DNA of 64,000 nucleotides from Vreelandella lionensis (lineage in GTDB: Bacteria > Pseudomonadota > Gammaproteobacteria > Pseudomonadales > Halomonadaceae), in assembly GCF_002087295.1 (NCBI RefSeq), contig NZ_MWVI01000042.1:1-64000 (forward strand), in the 5' to 3' direction. Made by a program: the position numbers and the translations under genes. Below are positions 22,767 through 32,704 of the stretch, piece by piece (the stretch's first letter is position 1; each line of letters opens with the position of its first letter). The notes below the pieces were generated by a model. That model was not told where the DNA came from. It saw nothing but the letters and a program-made list of their open reading frames with translations, and searched no databases.

Positions 22767-24164
22767 CTATGAGGCTGGACAGGGAGCGCCGACGTGCAGG
22801 GCTGCCGCAGACATGGCGGGAACGCTCAACGTCAGTTGACCATCCTCTACCACGATACACTGTCCCTCAGCCGTCACGTTTTGATAGCGGCCATCTGCCA
22901 TATCGGTTGAAAAATGTGGGTGAGCGCTTGCTGCTCCCGGTTAATCGCAATAAAGCCCTGGGCTTCGCGGCTGAAGGCGATTTGATGATGGCCATTATCC
23001 CACCAGTGGGTGACCTCTGCGGCGTCGGCCTGTTGGCGAAGCGCCACCATATTGGCAATCTCGGGCCAGCGGTGCTCGCATACCCAGGCTTCCCCACATT
23101 GGGCCTCGCCCTGCTGGTAGACGGCGACTTGTGGCGGGCCCTGGTCGCTGTCGGGAAAGGCGTAGCTCGACATGACTTTCGGGGATCCATACGGCCATGC
23201 CAGCATGAACGCGTTGGCTAAGCGATAAAGCGCGTCATCTCGATGCGTCAAAATATTGCTGCCGCCCGCCCCGTGGCCACGCTGATTATCATGGTTGTCG
23301 GTAAATACGACGGCTTGATCGCTCGGCAGCAGGGCGGGCGATTCGCCAAACTGCTGAAGGTTGACAAGGGCTTGATTGTTGAAAATATCACCAAGAGACG
23401 CGCCGTAGCGAAACTCAGTGATATCCGCCGTGCCTTGATACTCCGTGGCACTGATCGCTTCGCCCCCTAGGTCAATCACTTCCTGAAAGGCATAAAGCGG
23501 AGCGTCTACCTGCGCCAGAATTTCCGCAATATCGCTGGGTGCCATATGTTTGGCCGCATCGACACGAATACCCTTTACGCCAAGTGTCGCCAACGTGTTC
23601 AAGTAGCCTGCAATACGACTCTGTACGGTGGGGTCGCCAGTATTAAGGTCGGGCAAGCCAACTAACTGACATTGTCGAACGCTTTCGGCATTTTGCGTAT
23701 AGTCGCTCTGTTCGATGCCGCAGGGTTCGTGGAAGTCGTCGCGTTGATAATTGGGGATAGCTCAGTGCTTCATTGTCATAAGAGGAGCCTGCAATGCCCT
23801 GGCCCTGGCACTTGCCGTGGGCAACATGGTTAATCACCGCATCCGCATAAACATCGACCCCCGCTGCGTTACAGCGCTGCACCATATCAGCAAATGCTTC
23901 GCTGGAGCCGCTGCGGCTTTCAAGTTGATAGCTGACCGGTTGGTAGCGAGTCCACCAAGCATCCCCTTGAATGCGCTCTTGTGGGGGCGAGACCTGTACG
24001 GCTTTAAATCCTTTTGGGCCTAGCCAATTTTCGCACTCCTGGGCAACATCTTCCCACTGCCACTCAAATAAGTGCACGAACGTGTCAGCGCTAGCAGGTT
24101 GCGCGGAAAGCCCTATGCTCAGTGTCGCGCTGGCAGCCAGGGCAACGGAGTATTTCGCAAACAT
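22767..24164 (-). pseudogene. Secreted alpha-amylase, GH13 (frameshifted)
   Basis: A secreted glycoside hydrolase family 13 alpha-amylase of about 465 aa. ATG 24164 follows AAAGGTGATC. A signal peptide ends about residue 26 ([15 protein letters not shown]). Catalytic regions are [19 protein letters not shown] (nucleophile Asp), AFQEVID (acid/base Glu) and FTDNHDNQRG. Frame changes occur at about 23755 and about 22895. The last part, DGRYQNVTAEGQC to a TAG at 22767, lies in another frame from the body. It is monocistronic. Confidence 0.87.
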
Positions 24165-24300
24165 GAGATCACCTTTGTTGTCATTGTTGCTCATAACATG
24201 ACGGTATGCAGGGTGACTCAAACCCTCCTTGCGAGACTGTTAAGGGGCGTAGATAAGAGGAGGAGGGCGCCTACTTGTGGAAACCGTCAGTAATAGAGGG

Positions 24301-25044
24301 CTAACTCACGGCCTGCCACACCAAGTTAATCCCCACTAAGAACATGGCCAGAATGACTAAGCGGTAAAACAGCTTTTCATTGACGCGACTCTGTAGCCAC
24401 AGGCCGTTACGTACACCGATCCAAGCAACGGGCACAAGCAGCAGCGAGGCCCAGGCGCTGGTCATGTTGACTTCGCCTAGCCACATATACGGGCCTAGTT
24501 TGATAGTGTTTACCACCGCGTAGGTCACCGTACAGGTGGCAATGAACGTTTCTTTAGTGAGCTTGCGCGGCATCAGGTACATGTTCATCGGCGGCGCGCC
24601 CGCGTGGGCAATGAAGCTGGTAAAGCCGCACACGCTGGCCGCAGGCAGTGCCCATCGGCTGGAAATCGGTTTTTTAGCCACAGGTTTTAGTAGCATATAG
24701 GCGGCGAAAACGACGGATAGAATTCCCAAAGCCAGCCGCACGCCCTGCTCGCTTAGGCTGCCAAACAGCAGGGTGCCTACTGTCACGCCAATGAAAAGCC
24801 CCGGCACAAAGCGCCACACTTCAGCGCGGTCATGCTTGCCCCACCACGCCTTGACCGCAAACACATCCATCACCAGCAAGAGCGGCAGCAGCAGCCCGGC
24901 TGCCTGGGTCGGGCTAATCGCCAGCGCCATCAGCGGCACTGAGAGCGTGCCAAAGCCACCCGCAAAGCCCCCTTTAGAGACGCCGGTGAGGTAGACAGAA
25001 AAGAGAATCAACAGCCAGGCGATAAGGGAGTAATCGGGGAGCAT
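24301..25044 (-). CDS. TauE/SafE-family permease
   Basis: An intact 247-aa membrane protein with about eight helices of the TauE/SafE (sulfite or sulfoacetate exporter) family. It opens with a hydrophobic helix followed by TGVSKGGFAGGFGTLSVPL, a family signature; the second half has FTSFIAHAGAPPMNMYLMPR, also typical. The transported anion is not evident. It follows mgtE on the same strand but is separated from it by a terminator. Confidence 0.85.
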   Translation of the reverse strand: MLPDYSLIAWLLILFSVYLTGVSKGGFAGGFGTLSVPLMALAISPTQAAGLLLPLLLVMDVFAVKAWWGKHDRAEVWRFVPGLFIGVTVGTLLFGSLSEQGVRLALGILSVVFAAYMLLKPVAKKPISSRWALPAASVCGFTSFIAHAGAPPMNMYLMPRKLTKETFIATCTVTYAVVNTIKLGPYMWLGEVNMTSAWASLLLVPVAWIGVRNGLWLQSRVNEKLFYRLVILAMFLVGINLVWQAVS

Positions 25045-25077
25045 GGGAGCCTCTCAAAGTGTTCAAAAGCGACCGAC

Positions 25078-25103
25078 ATAAAAAAGCCCCGCAGAGGCGG
25101 GGC
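25078..25103 (-). terminator. Rho-independent terminator after mgtE
   Basis: Read on the minus strand, GCCCCGC-CTCT-GCGGGGC is followed by TTTTT. It lies about 70 bp past the mgtE stop. Confidence 0.8.
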
Positions 25104-25173
25104 ACAACAGCATAGCATTAGATAAAAGTTAGCGGGCGAATAGAAAGGCAGCCGCGCCTTGCCATCACGTTGA

Positions 25174-26532
25174 TTACAAAATAATCAGCGTCGCCAGCCC
25201 CAAGAACGATAGAAAGCCAACGACATCCGTAACGGTGGTCAGGATCACCGCGCCGGATAGAGCAGGGTCAATTTGCAGCCTTTTGAGTACCAGGGGGATC
25301 AGTACACCAGACACATTGGCGAGGCTCATGTTGATAAAAATCGCTAAAGTGATGACGAGGGTGATCAGCGGGTCGCTAAACCACAGGTAGGAAATACCGC
25401 CCACCACCAGCGCCCATACCAAGCCATTGAGCATGCCCACCCACAGCTCTTTGTTGTAGAGCCACTGCTTGTTGTTACCGGCAATCTGCCCCAGCGCCAA
25501 GCCGCGAATGACCACCGTTAGCGTCTGGCTGCCTGCAATCCCGCCCATGCTGGCGACCACAGGCATGAGGATAGCGAGCGCTACAATTTGATCCAGCACC
25601 GCTTCAAACTGACCGATCACAAAGGCGGCTAGAAAGGCGGTTAATAGATTGATACCGAGCCAAATGCCGCGGCTCTTGGCACTGCGCAGAATCGGGGTGA
25701 ACACTTCCTCTTCGTCGCTCACGCCCGACATGTGTTTCAGCGTCATGTCTGCGTCGTCTTGAGTTATTTCCAGTACGTCGGCGGCGTTTAACTGGCCTAC
25801 CAGTAGCCCGTCGCTGTCACATACCGGTACAAAGGGCAGCTCCATGGAGCGCAGCAGGGCGGCGGCTTCGCTGACTTTCATCTGGTCGTTGAGCGTGTAG
25901 GGAGCATCGTCCATGAACTCGTCCACGGTGCTCTCCTTGGGGCTGTTTGACCAAATCAATCAGCGTCAGGGTGCCCAGCAGCCGCTTCTCCTTATCGGTG
26001 ATCATTCCTTGCTGAGAATCATCATCCAGCAAGTGATGAATACGGATATAGCGCTGTACCGCTTCCAACGACACACCCTGTTTAACATTGACCGTTTCCG
26101 GGTCCATGTAGCGGCCAACCATGTCCTCTTCATAGGCATGAAGGTTCTCGACCTGGGCGCGGATCTCCTGGTCTAGGCTGGCGTAGACGGTGGTTTTGAT
26201 CTCTTCGTCAGCAACATCAAGAACCTCGGCGACTTCCTGGGCATCCTGGCCCTTAACAATTTGCTCAACGTCGCTGGCGGTCAGGTCTTCGATGTAGTCG
26301 GCACGGATGTCTTCATCGACTTCGGCCAGCACCTCACCGAGCATCGTTTCTGGAATGTACTCCACAGCAAATCACGGGTTTTGGCGGGAAAAGACTCAAG
26401 AGAGCGCGAATCGCTAAAATATCGAGCTCATTAAACAGCTCGTTTAAGGCAGCGGCCTTCTTCTTCGTCTAGCAACTTTTGAAGATAGAGCAGCTGCTCC
26501 TTGGTGTTGGTGTATTTCTCTTCATCGCGCAT
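25174..26532 (-). pseudogene. mgtE: Magnesium transporter MgtE (frameshifted)
   Basis: MgtE is a Mg2+ channel with an N-terminal helical domain, two CBS domains and a five-helix pore. The start MRDEEKYTN at 26532 follows AAAGGAT. The middle part has VGRYMDPETVNVKQGVSLEAVQRYIR. The membrane part has MPVVASMGGIAGSQTLTVVIRGLALG, the conserved pore segment, and ends GLATLIIL. The frame shifts at about 26440, 26365 and 25945. The total of 453 codons fits the family exactly, so indel errors are likely. Confidence 0.88.
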
Positions 26533-26827
26533 AGAGTCCATCCTTTGGGGAATTAATTTTTAACACAACTACTTGAAAGCGCTTGATGGCTCACTATGAA
26601 TCTTATCGATAGCCTGGGTTGAAAGCCATGCAGGCTTATTGACCGACATAATCAGGAGAGCGTAGTGACGCATGGTGGCTGATGAGCTTATCCGCAGCAT
26701 TATTCATATAGCGCCTGCCATCGAACCGTCATTAAAAAGTCGCTTACCCGTCATACATATTTCATTCTGCGCTACTAGCCTCTTCAAAAAACCGTTATGA
26801 CCATGTCCATGACTACGAGGGGGCACC

Positions 26828-28958
26828 ATGAGCAAGGAAATCGAAGATCACCGCCTGTTTAACCAAAGTCACAACCAGCCGTTTGCAGAGGTGCTGGCTC
26901 AGCACGTCTCCCGGCGCGACGTAATGCGAGGCGGCCTGGGGTTGGCGGCGGCATCCATGCTGGGGTTTGGCGGTGCGGCTCAAGCACTCGCAGGCGAGCA
27001 GGCGAAAACGCCGCTAACCCTCGCGTTTGAAGCGGTGCGTGGTTCTCGTACCGATGCCATCGTTGTGCCGGAAGGATACGTGGCTCAAGTGTTGGTGCCC
27101 TGGGGCACGCCGCTGCAGGCAGGCCAGGAGTGGCAAGCCGACCAGCCCATGACGCCCGAGCGCCAAGCGATGAGCGTGGGCATGCATCACGACGGCATGG
27201 CCGGTTTTGCCCTGGATGCGGATAACGCCTCGCGCCGTTTTGTGCTGGCGCTAAATAACGAATACATCGATCAGGATGCGCTGTGGGCGCCCCAAGGTGG
27301 GCCGACCAATGCCGAGGCGGGCGCGCGCCCAGCGGACGAATCGCGCACTAAAATCAATGCCCATGGTGCGACGATTGTCGAAGTAGAGAAAACCGCCAGC
27401 GGCCAGAGGTCTCATGTTGCCAACTCGCCCTATAACCGCCGCTTCACCAGCGCCACGGTGATGGATTTTGCCGGCCCCGTGGCGGGTAGCGACTACGTAA
27501 AAACCCAGTTCCCCCTGACGGCACACAAACCCGTGGTACCAACAACAGCTGCGGTAACGGCGTAACGCCCTCGGGCACTTACATCGCCTGTGAAGAGAAC
27601 TGGCCCGATATCTTCGTCAACCGTGGCGAGCGCTTCCAGGATGATGCGCGCATCGGTATTCCCACGGATAAAAGCCGCTACGGCTGGGACACCTCAGCGG
27701 GGGATGCTAGTGAGCAGAACGGCGAGTTTGCGCGCTTTGACATCACCCCACGCGGTGAGCGTGCCGAAGAGGACTACCGCAACGAAGCGCGCACCTTCGG
27801 CTACCAAGTTGAAGTCGACCCTTACAGCGGTGCTCGTGCGGTGAAGCGTACGGCACTGGGGCGTTTTCGTCATGAAGGGTGCTGGCTGGACAAATTAGAA
27901 GCGGGCAAGCCCATCGTTTACTATTCAGGTCACGATGCTCGTAACGAGTATGTCTACAAGTACGTCTCTGATGCCGCCTGGGACCCCGCTGACCCAACCC
28001 GCCCGGGCGCCGAGTACGACCGCCTCGCCATCGGCAATAAATACATGGATAACGGTACGCTCTACGTGGCGCGCTTCCATGCCGATGGCAGCGGCGAGTG
28101 GCTGCCGCTCACACCGAGGGCCAAGACCCAGGATGGTCGCACGCTGGCCGCCGCACTTGGCCTAGCCGAGAACGACTTGGCAGGCATCATCATCAACACC
28201 TGCGATGCCGCCGACCTGCTGGGCGCCACGCCAATGGACCGCCCCGAGTGGGCCACGGTAGACCCGGCCTCGGGGAGGTGTATCTAACGCTGACGAACAA
28301 CACCCAGCGCAGTGAAGAGGGCTCCGATGCCACCTTCACCAACGACGGCAGCGAGCTTACCCAGCCGGGCGTTGGCTTCGCTACCGCCCCTGCGAACGCC
28401 TCCAATCCCCGCGCCAATAACGAGGCCGGGCATGTGATTCGTTGGCGGGAGAGCCGCTTGCCCAACGCCTTCACCTGGGAAGTGTTTGTGTTTGGCGCAG
28501 CGGCCGACGCCGCGGATAACCGCTCCGGGCTAAACGAGAGGAACCAATTCGCCAGCCCCGATGGCCTGTGGTTCGATGAGCGTGAAGACGGCCAAGGCAT
28601 TCTCTGGATTCAAACCGACAACGGCTATGAAGGCGTTACCGAGCACACCAACGACCAGCTATTGGCCGTGGTGCCCCAAGGGTTAGAGGATATTCGCGGT
28701 ACGGGGCCGGTGATCAACAGCAGCAACCAGCAACAGCTCAAACGCTTTGCGGTGGGGCCGAACGGCTGCGAAGTTACCGGCATCTTTGCCACGCCGGATA
28801 AAACCGCACTGTTTATCAACATCCAGCACCCCGGCAATTGGCCCGCGGATGCCAGTGCCCTGGTGCAAGACGCCACTGCGGCGGCGAGTGGGCAAGTGCG
28901 CCCGCGTGCCGCCACAGTAGTGATTCAGAAGCGTGATGGTGGGCCGGTGGGGGTGTAA
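26828..28958 (+). pseudogene. phoX: PhoX-family alkaline phosphatase (frameshifted)
   Basis: A periplasmic PhoX/DUF839 phosphatase of about 710 aa, a Ca/Fe enzyme releasing phosphate from esters. A twin-arginine signal SRRDVMRGGLGLAAASMLG near residues 28-46 marks Tat export. Family segments are NNEYIDQDALW, GTYIACEENWPD, CWLDKLEAGKPIVYYSGHD, FASPDGLWFDEREDG and INIQHPG. The frame breaks at about 27535 and about 28275; the three parts together are complete. A hairpin terminator follows. No Pho box was identified upstream. Confidence 0.9.
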
Positions 28959-29005
28959 ACCGCCCCGCCCACCATAGCGGTAATGCAGAGCGTCATTGCC
29001 ATTCT

Positions 29006-29041
29006 AAGGGCGTCGAGCCATCTTCAGGCTCGACGCCTTTT
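29006..29041. terminator. Bidirectional terminator between phoX and DUF1127 gene
   Basis: An 11-bp perfect stem GGCGTCGAGCC / GGCTCGACGCC is flanked by AA on the left and TTT on the right. It lies between two converging genes. Confidence 0.85.
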
Positions 29042-29045
29042 ATCG

Positions 29046-29381
29046 CTATTTCTCCTCATGCGGTGTTTCCTGTTGCCGAGCTTCCAGCACCTGAATGGCA
29101 TCTTCCTGCAGGGGCAACTGGCTAGCCCAGAGAATATCTTCACGACAATGGCCAATATCCCGTAATACGTTGTCGTCGTAAGCCAGCAGGGGCAATACGT
29201 GGCGGCGGAAGAGCTGCCGGCGTCGGTAGCGCCACCAACGCATTTCAAGCCGGTGAATCAAGGTCAATGACGGCATCGCGGGCATATAAAATTCGAGCTT
29301 TGGCGGTTTGGGGGGCGGGGGCAGCTGGCTGGCTCTATTCCAGGCGTGTAGAGCATGTCGGGTCGGGTTGTTGTCTTTCAT
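29046..29381 (-). CDS. DUF1127-type small protein
   Basis: A 111-aa basic protein with a Pro-rich stretch (QLPPPPKPPK) and a C-terminal DUF1127-like helix, the YDDNVLRDIGHCREDIL segment. In other proteobacteria short DUF1127 proteins affect phosphate, carbon or RNA metabolism, but this longer form has no assigned role. It is adjacent to phoX but converges with it. Confidence 0.65.
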   Translation of the reverse strand: MKDNNPTRHALHAWNRASQLPPPPKPPKLEFYMPAMPSLTLIHRLEMRWWRYRRRQLFRRHVLPLLAYDDNVLRDIGHCREDILWASQLPLQEDAIQVLEARQQETPHEEK

Positions 29382-29557
29382 CGCACACCTCCAACGTACA
29401 CCTGCTTTCTAATGGGATTACGCCTGCTGAAAGGGTGTCATGTATGTCAATAAGAAGGAGGGTCGCGACCTCTGATCACTAGCTTGATGCTCAACCTTGG
29501 GATCAATCAAACGAAAAGAATTACACTGTGCCTTAAGTTTTTCTGAAAGGTGCTGTG

Positions 29558-30450
29558 ATGAATCAGTTCGCTGGTGCGGAGACTAATCGGGCCGCTTTGC
29601 CATTACTGGATAGCGAGGTGCTGCGTACCTTTGTAACAATTGCGGAAAGTGGCAGTTTTACTCGCGCTGCCCAGCAATTGTTTCGGACTCCTTCCGCGCT
29701 GAGCATGCAGATCAAACGCCTGGAAGAGATACTGGGGCAGAACCTATTTGTGCGTGAAGCGCGCCAGGTGCGATTGACGGCAGAGGGGGAAGTGCTGCTT
29801 GGCTATAGTCGGCGGCTGTTGAAACTCAATGCTGAGGCAGTGACTCAATTCTTGGCGCCAGCACTGGAAGGACGTGTAGGCCTGGGTATAACCGATGATG
29901 TTGTCTGGCGTGTACTGCCCACCGTATTGGCCCAGTTTGCCCGCTCTCATCCTGCCGTGCAGGTCGATGTGATTGTTGGCCGCAGCGTAGAGCTGCTCGC
30001 AAGATTGGATGAGTCGGAACTTGATCTGGCTCTGGTGATGGCGGGAGAACCTGGGCAAGCGACGCGTGGTGAGATTGTGCATAGCGAGCCGCTGGTATGG
30101 GCGGGCCGTGAAGATGGTGTTGCCGTACAGCGTACGCCGCTGCCGGTGACCCTGGCTCAACAGGGTTGTGCATGGCGCAGAATTGCACTCCAGGCACTGG
30201 ATAGCGCTGGGGTGAACTATCGAATTGCCTACTCCTGCGACCACTGTGCCGGGCAAGAAGCCGCCATGTTGGCGGATCTGGCTATTTCACCGTTTCCAAA
30301 AAGCTTAATTCGCCCCCCGCTCAAACGTCTCACTCACGATTTGCTTCCCCCGCTGGGCGATTATCAGGTAGCGCTGGTTAACGGCCTGGTAGTGGCGATG
30401 CCAGCGAAGTGTTGGCCGAGCGGGTGGTGGAGGCTTTTCGTGAAGGATGA
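29558..30450 (+). CDS. LysR-family transcriptional regulator
   Basis: A LysR-type regulator of about 297 aa. The HTH reads SFTRAAQQLFRTPSALSMQIKRLE and is followed by a regulatory domain starting near residue 100. The start ATG 29558 follows AAAGG. As given, the frame stays open to 30523, but its last 40 residues do not look like the family. One frameshift at about 30392 gives a normal end ASEVLAERVVEAFREG with TGA at 30448-30450. The intact frame otherwise spans 29555-30523. The downstream amidase scrap hints at a lost target gene. Confidence 0.83.
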
Positions 30451-30473
30451 GCTGACGTCATTAGTCATTCGGA

Positions 30474-30662
30474 ATGATTGCAAAGTTTTTAGGCCTATGT
30501 GCCTTAACGCTGCCGGTTGGTAAAGACAACGCAGGTATGCCCGTTGGCCTGCAAATGCTGGCAGGGCCCTGGCAAGACGCCAAACTGCTAGCAATGGGTC
30601 AGGCAATTGAGAACGAGCTGGGGACAGGCTTAGAAATCCTGGGGCAACCGCCAGCGGTGTGA
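30474..30662 (+). pseudogene. Amidase C-terminal remnant
   Basis: The segment LTLPVGKDNAGMPVGLQMLAGPWQDAKLLAMG is the C-terminal signature of amidase-signature (GatA/AtzF-like) enzymes. It is followed by a short tail ending at TGA 30660-30662. Only about 55 codons remain and the rest of an amidase (normally 450-500 aa) is absent on either side. This is a real deletion scar, unlike the single-base breaks elsewhere. Confidence 0.75.
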
Positions 30663-30798
30663 ATAAGAAGAGGCGGACCCGCCGATGCGGTGCGTAAGGC
30701 CCTCATCGTGCTGGCCAAGTGCAGGCCGTTAAGCCCAGCAATTGCAGTGGCACATTCAAGTCTTGGCGCTAGGTAGCCAGTGCCCGATAGCCTGAGCA

Positions 30799-31448
30799 TC
30801 AGCGCCGCCCATACGCCATTAAAAACACGTCTACAGCGCTGGTGATCTGGCGCTTGAGTTCTTCATCCGTGGGCGGTGGGCGTACGCCCATACGAACTTC
30901 TTTGGTCAGCATCCCCTGCCACATGCTGCAGAGTTGATCGGCAGCTAGCGCGGGGGCGGGCAGGGTGAGGTGGCCTGCGCTGGCCAGTCCTTCCAGTTTT
31001 CCCGCAGCCACTGGCTAATAGCCCAGGGGCCTGCCTCAAAAAAAGCCTGTAACAGCTTGGGGTGCTGCTCGCCCTGCTGACTCATCACCCGTTCGACCGC
31101 CAATACATGGGGCTCCAGTAAAAAGCGCACCATGCTGATGCCTACCTCAATGAGCGATTGGCGTACCGCGTCGTGGGTGTCGGGGAGCTGCTCTAACCCT
31201 TGCCGAATTGTCGCGGTTTCTCGCCGTATCACGCTGCCAAACAGCGCTTCCTTAGACGTAAAGTGCCCATACACCGTCACTTTGGAAACGCCCGCCTCTC
31301 GAGCAACGGCCTCCATGGTGACGGCTTCCAAACCATTGCGGAAAAACAGGCACGCTGCAGCGTCCATCATCACATTACGTTTGGCCATATCTTTAGGGCG
31401 GCCCGCGCTGCGTTTTTGGTCAGATGACGGCGGTTGAGCGTCTGTCAT
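30799..31448 (-). pseudogene. TetR/AcrR-family repressor (frameshifted)
   Basis: A TetR-type repressor of about 216 aa. The HTH reads VTMEAVAREAGVSKVTVYGHFTSKEALF, after a basic N-terminus RSAGRPKDMAKRNVMMDAA. The frame shifts at about 31000 and the ligand domain ends LKRQITSAVDVFLMAYGRR. It is divergent from an RND efflux operon, with a palindromic operator in the shared promoter, so it almost certainly represses the pump. Confidence 0.85.
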
Positions 31449-31507
31449 GCAATTAACCTCTGCCCATGCATAAATAGTTATTGAACGGTGGCGTACACAT
31501 ATTATAG

Positions 31508-31523
31508 TGAACGTTATCGTTCA
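31508..31523. promoter_or_regulatory. Predicted TetR operator
   Basis: TGAACG-TTAT-CGTTCA is a perfect 6+4+6 palindrome 23 bp before the membrane fusion gene. A further half-site TTGAACGGT lies at about 31480. The placement between a TetR gene and the RND operon is standard for a local repressor site. Confidence 0.65.
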
Positions 31524-31546
31524 AGAATAAACCATTTGAGGCCAAC

Positions 31547-32704
31547 ATGGGCACGTTAAACACTTCCTGGGGGCATCGGCTGCGCGGCATGCTGGCGGCA
31601 CTGCTGATGATAGGCGCTACCGTTGTGGTAATACTCCTGCTAACCAGCCAGCACAGTAGTGCCCAGCAGGCACGCCAGCAGGGGGTAGATAACGCTTTAT
31701 TACAGGTGGCAACCACTCCGCTTGCTGAGGCAGATGCGTTGAGGCGGGAAGTGCGCTTAACCGGTCGGGTGGTGGCGCGCCAGTCGGTGTCGTTGGCTTT
31801 TGAGCCAGCGGGGCGGGTGGAAGCCGTACTGGCCGAGCGCGGAGATGCGGTTGAACAAGGGGAGGTGCTCGCCCGTCTGGATACCCGCCGCTTGGAGAGC
31901 CGTTTAGCCGAAGTGGCGGCGCGCAGCGAAGAAGCCCGTGCCAGCTTGGCCCTTGCCCAGCGCCAGGAAGAACGAGAAGCACAGCTCAACCAGAGTAACT
32001 TTGCTAGCCGCACGGCGCTGGACCAAGCCCGCACCGACCGCTTAACCCTGCAAGCGCGACTCGCTGCCCTAGCGGCCGAGCGCGATAGTCTCACGGCTGA
32101 CTTAGAAGACAGCACCCTAAAAGCCCCCTTCGCTGGTCGGGTGGTAGAGCGCCATATTGATGTGGGCAGCTTGGTGAGCAGTGGCACGGCGGCTTTCGAT
32201 ATCGTGGATACCCGCCACTTAGAAGCGCACCTTGGCTTGCCAGCCCGGCTAGCGGCGACGTTCACCATGGGGGAGTCTGTGACGCTGCACGTAAACGGCC
32301 AGCCCATTACGGGTGAGGTGCTCGCTCGCCTGCCCCAGGTGGATAGCGACAGCCGCACGCAAACACTGGTTGTGGCGCTGACAAGTAACAGCCGCGCGGT
32401 GCCTGGCGATCTGGCCGAGTTGAACTACTCGATTACCGAGCCCGCTAGCGGTTACTGGGTACCGCTATCTGCACTACGTGCCGCCGACCGCGGGTTGTGG
32501 AACGTACTGGTTGCCGAACCTCAGGAAAATGAGCGCTACCGTGTGGCACAGGCGAGCGTAGAGCTGCTGCATACCGAAGGCGACGACGCCTTTGTGCGCG
32601 GCACGCTGGCGCCCGGTATGCGATTAATTAGCAGTGGCACTCACCGCATCACGCCTGGGCAGCAGGTCACGCTCAGCGAGGAAGTGGCCCATGCAACGCA
32701 TTGA
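31547..32704 (+). CDS. RND efflux periplasmic adaptor (HlyD/AcrA family)
   Basis: An intact 385-aa membrane fusion protein. A single N-terminal membrane anchor (about residues 14-34) is followed by a barrel-lipoyl-hairpin layout: RGDAVEQGEVLARLD is the lipoyl motif, residues about 120-185 form the coiled-coil hairpin, and LKAPFAGRVVERHIDVGSLV is the second lipoyl half. It links the inner-membrane pump encoded next to an outer-membrane channel not found here. The end overlaps the pump start by 14 bp. Confidence 0.92.
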   Translation: MGTLNTSWGHRLRGMLAALLMIGATVVVILLLTSQHSSAQQARQQGVDNALLQVATTPLAEADALRREVRLTGRVVARQSVSLAFEPAGRVEAVLAERGDAVEQGEVLARLDTRRLESRLAEVAARSEEARASLALAQRQEEREAQLNQSNFASRTALDQARTDRLTLQARLAALAAERDSLTADLEDSTLKAPFAGRVVERHIDVGSLVSSGTAAFDIVDTRHLEAHLGLPARLAATFTMGESVTLHVNGQPITGEVLARLPQVDSDSRTQTLVVALTSNSRAVPGDLAELNYSITEPASGYWVPLSALRAADRGLWNVLVAEPQENERYRVAQASVELLHTEGDDAFVRGTLAPGMRLISSGTHRITPGQQVTLSEEVAHATH

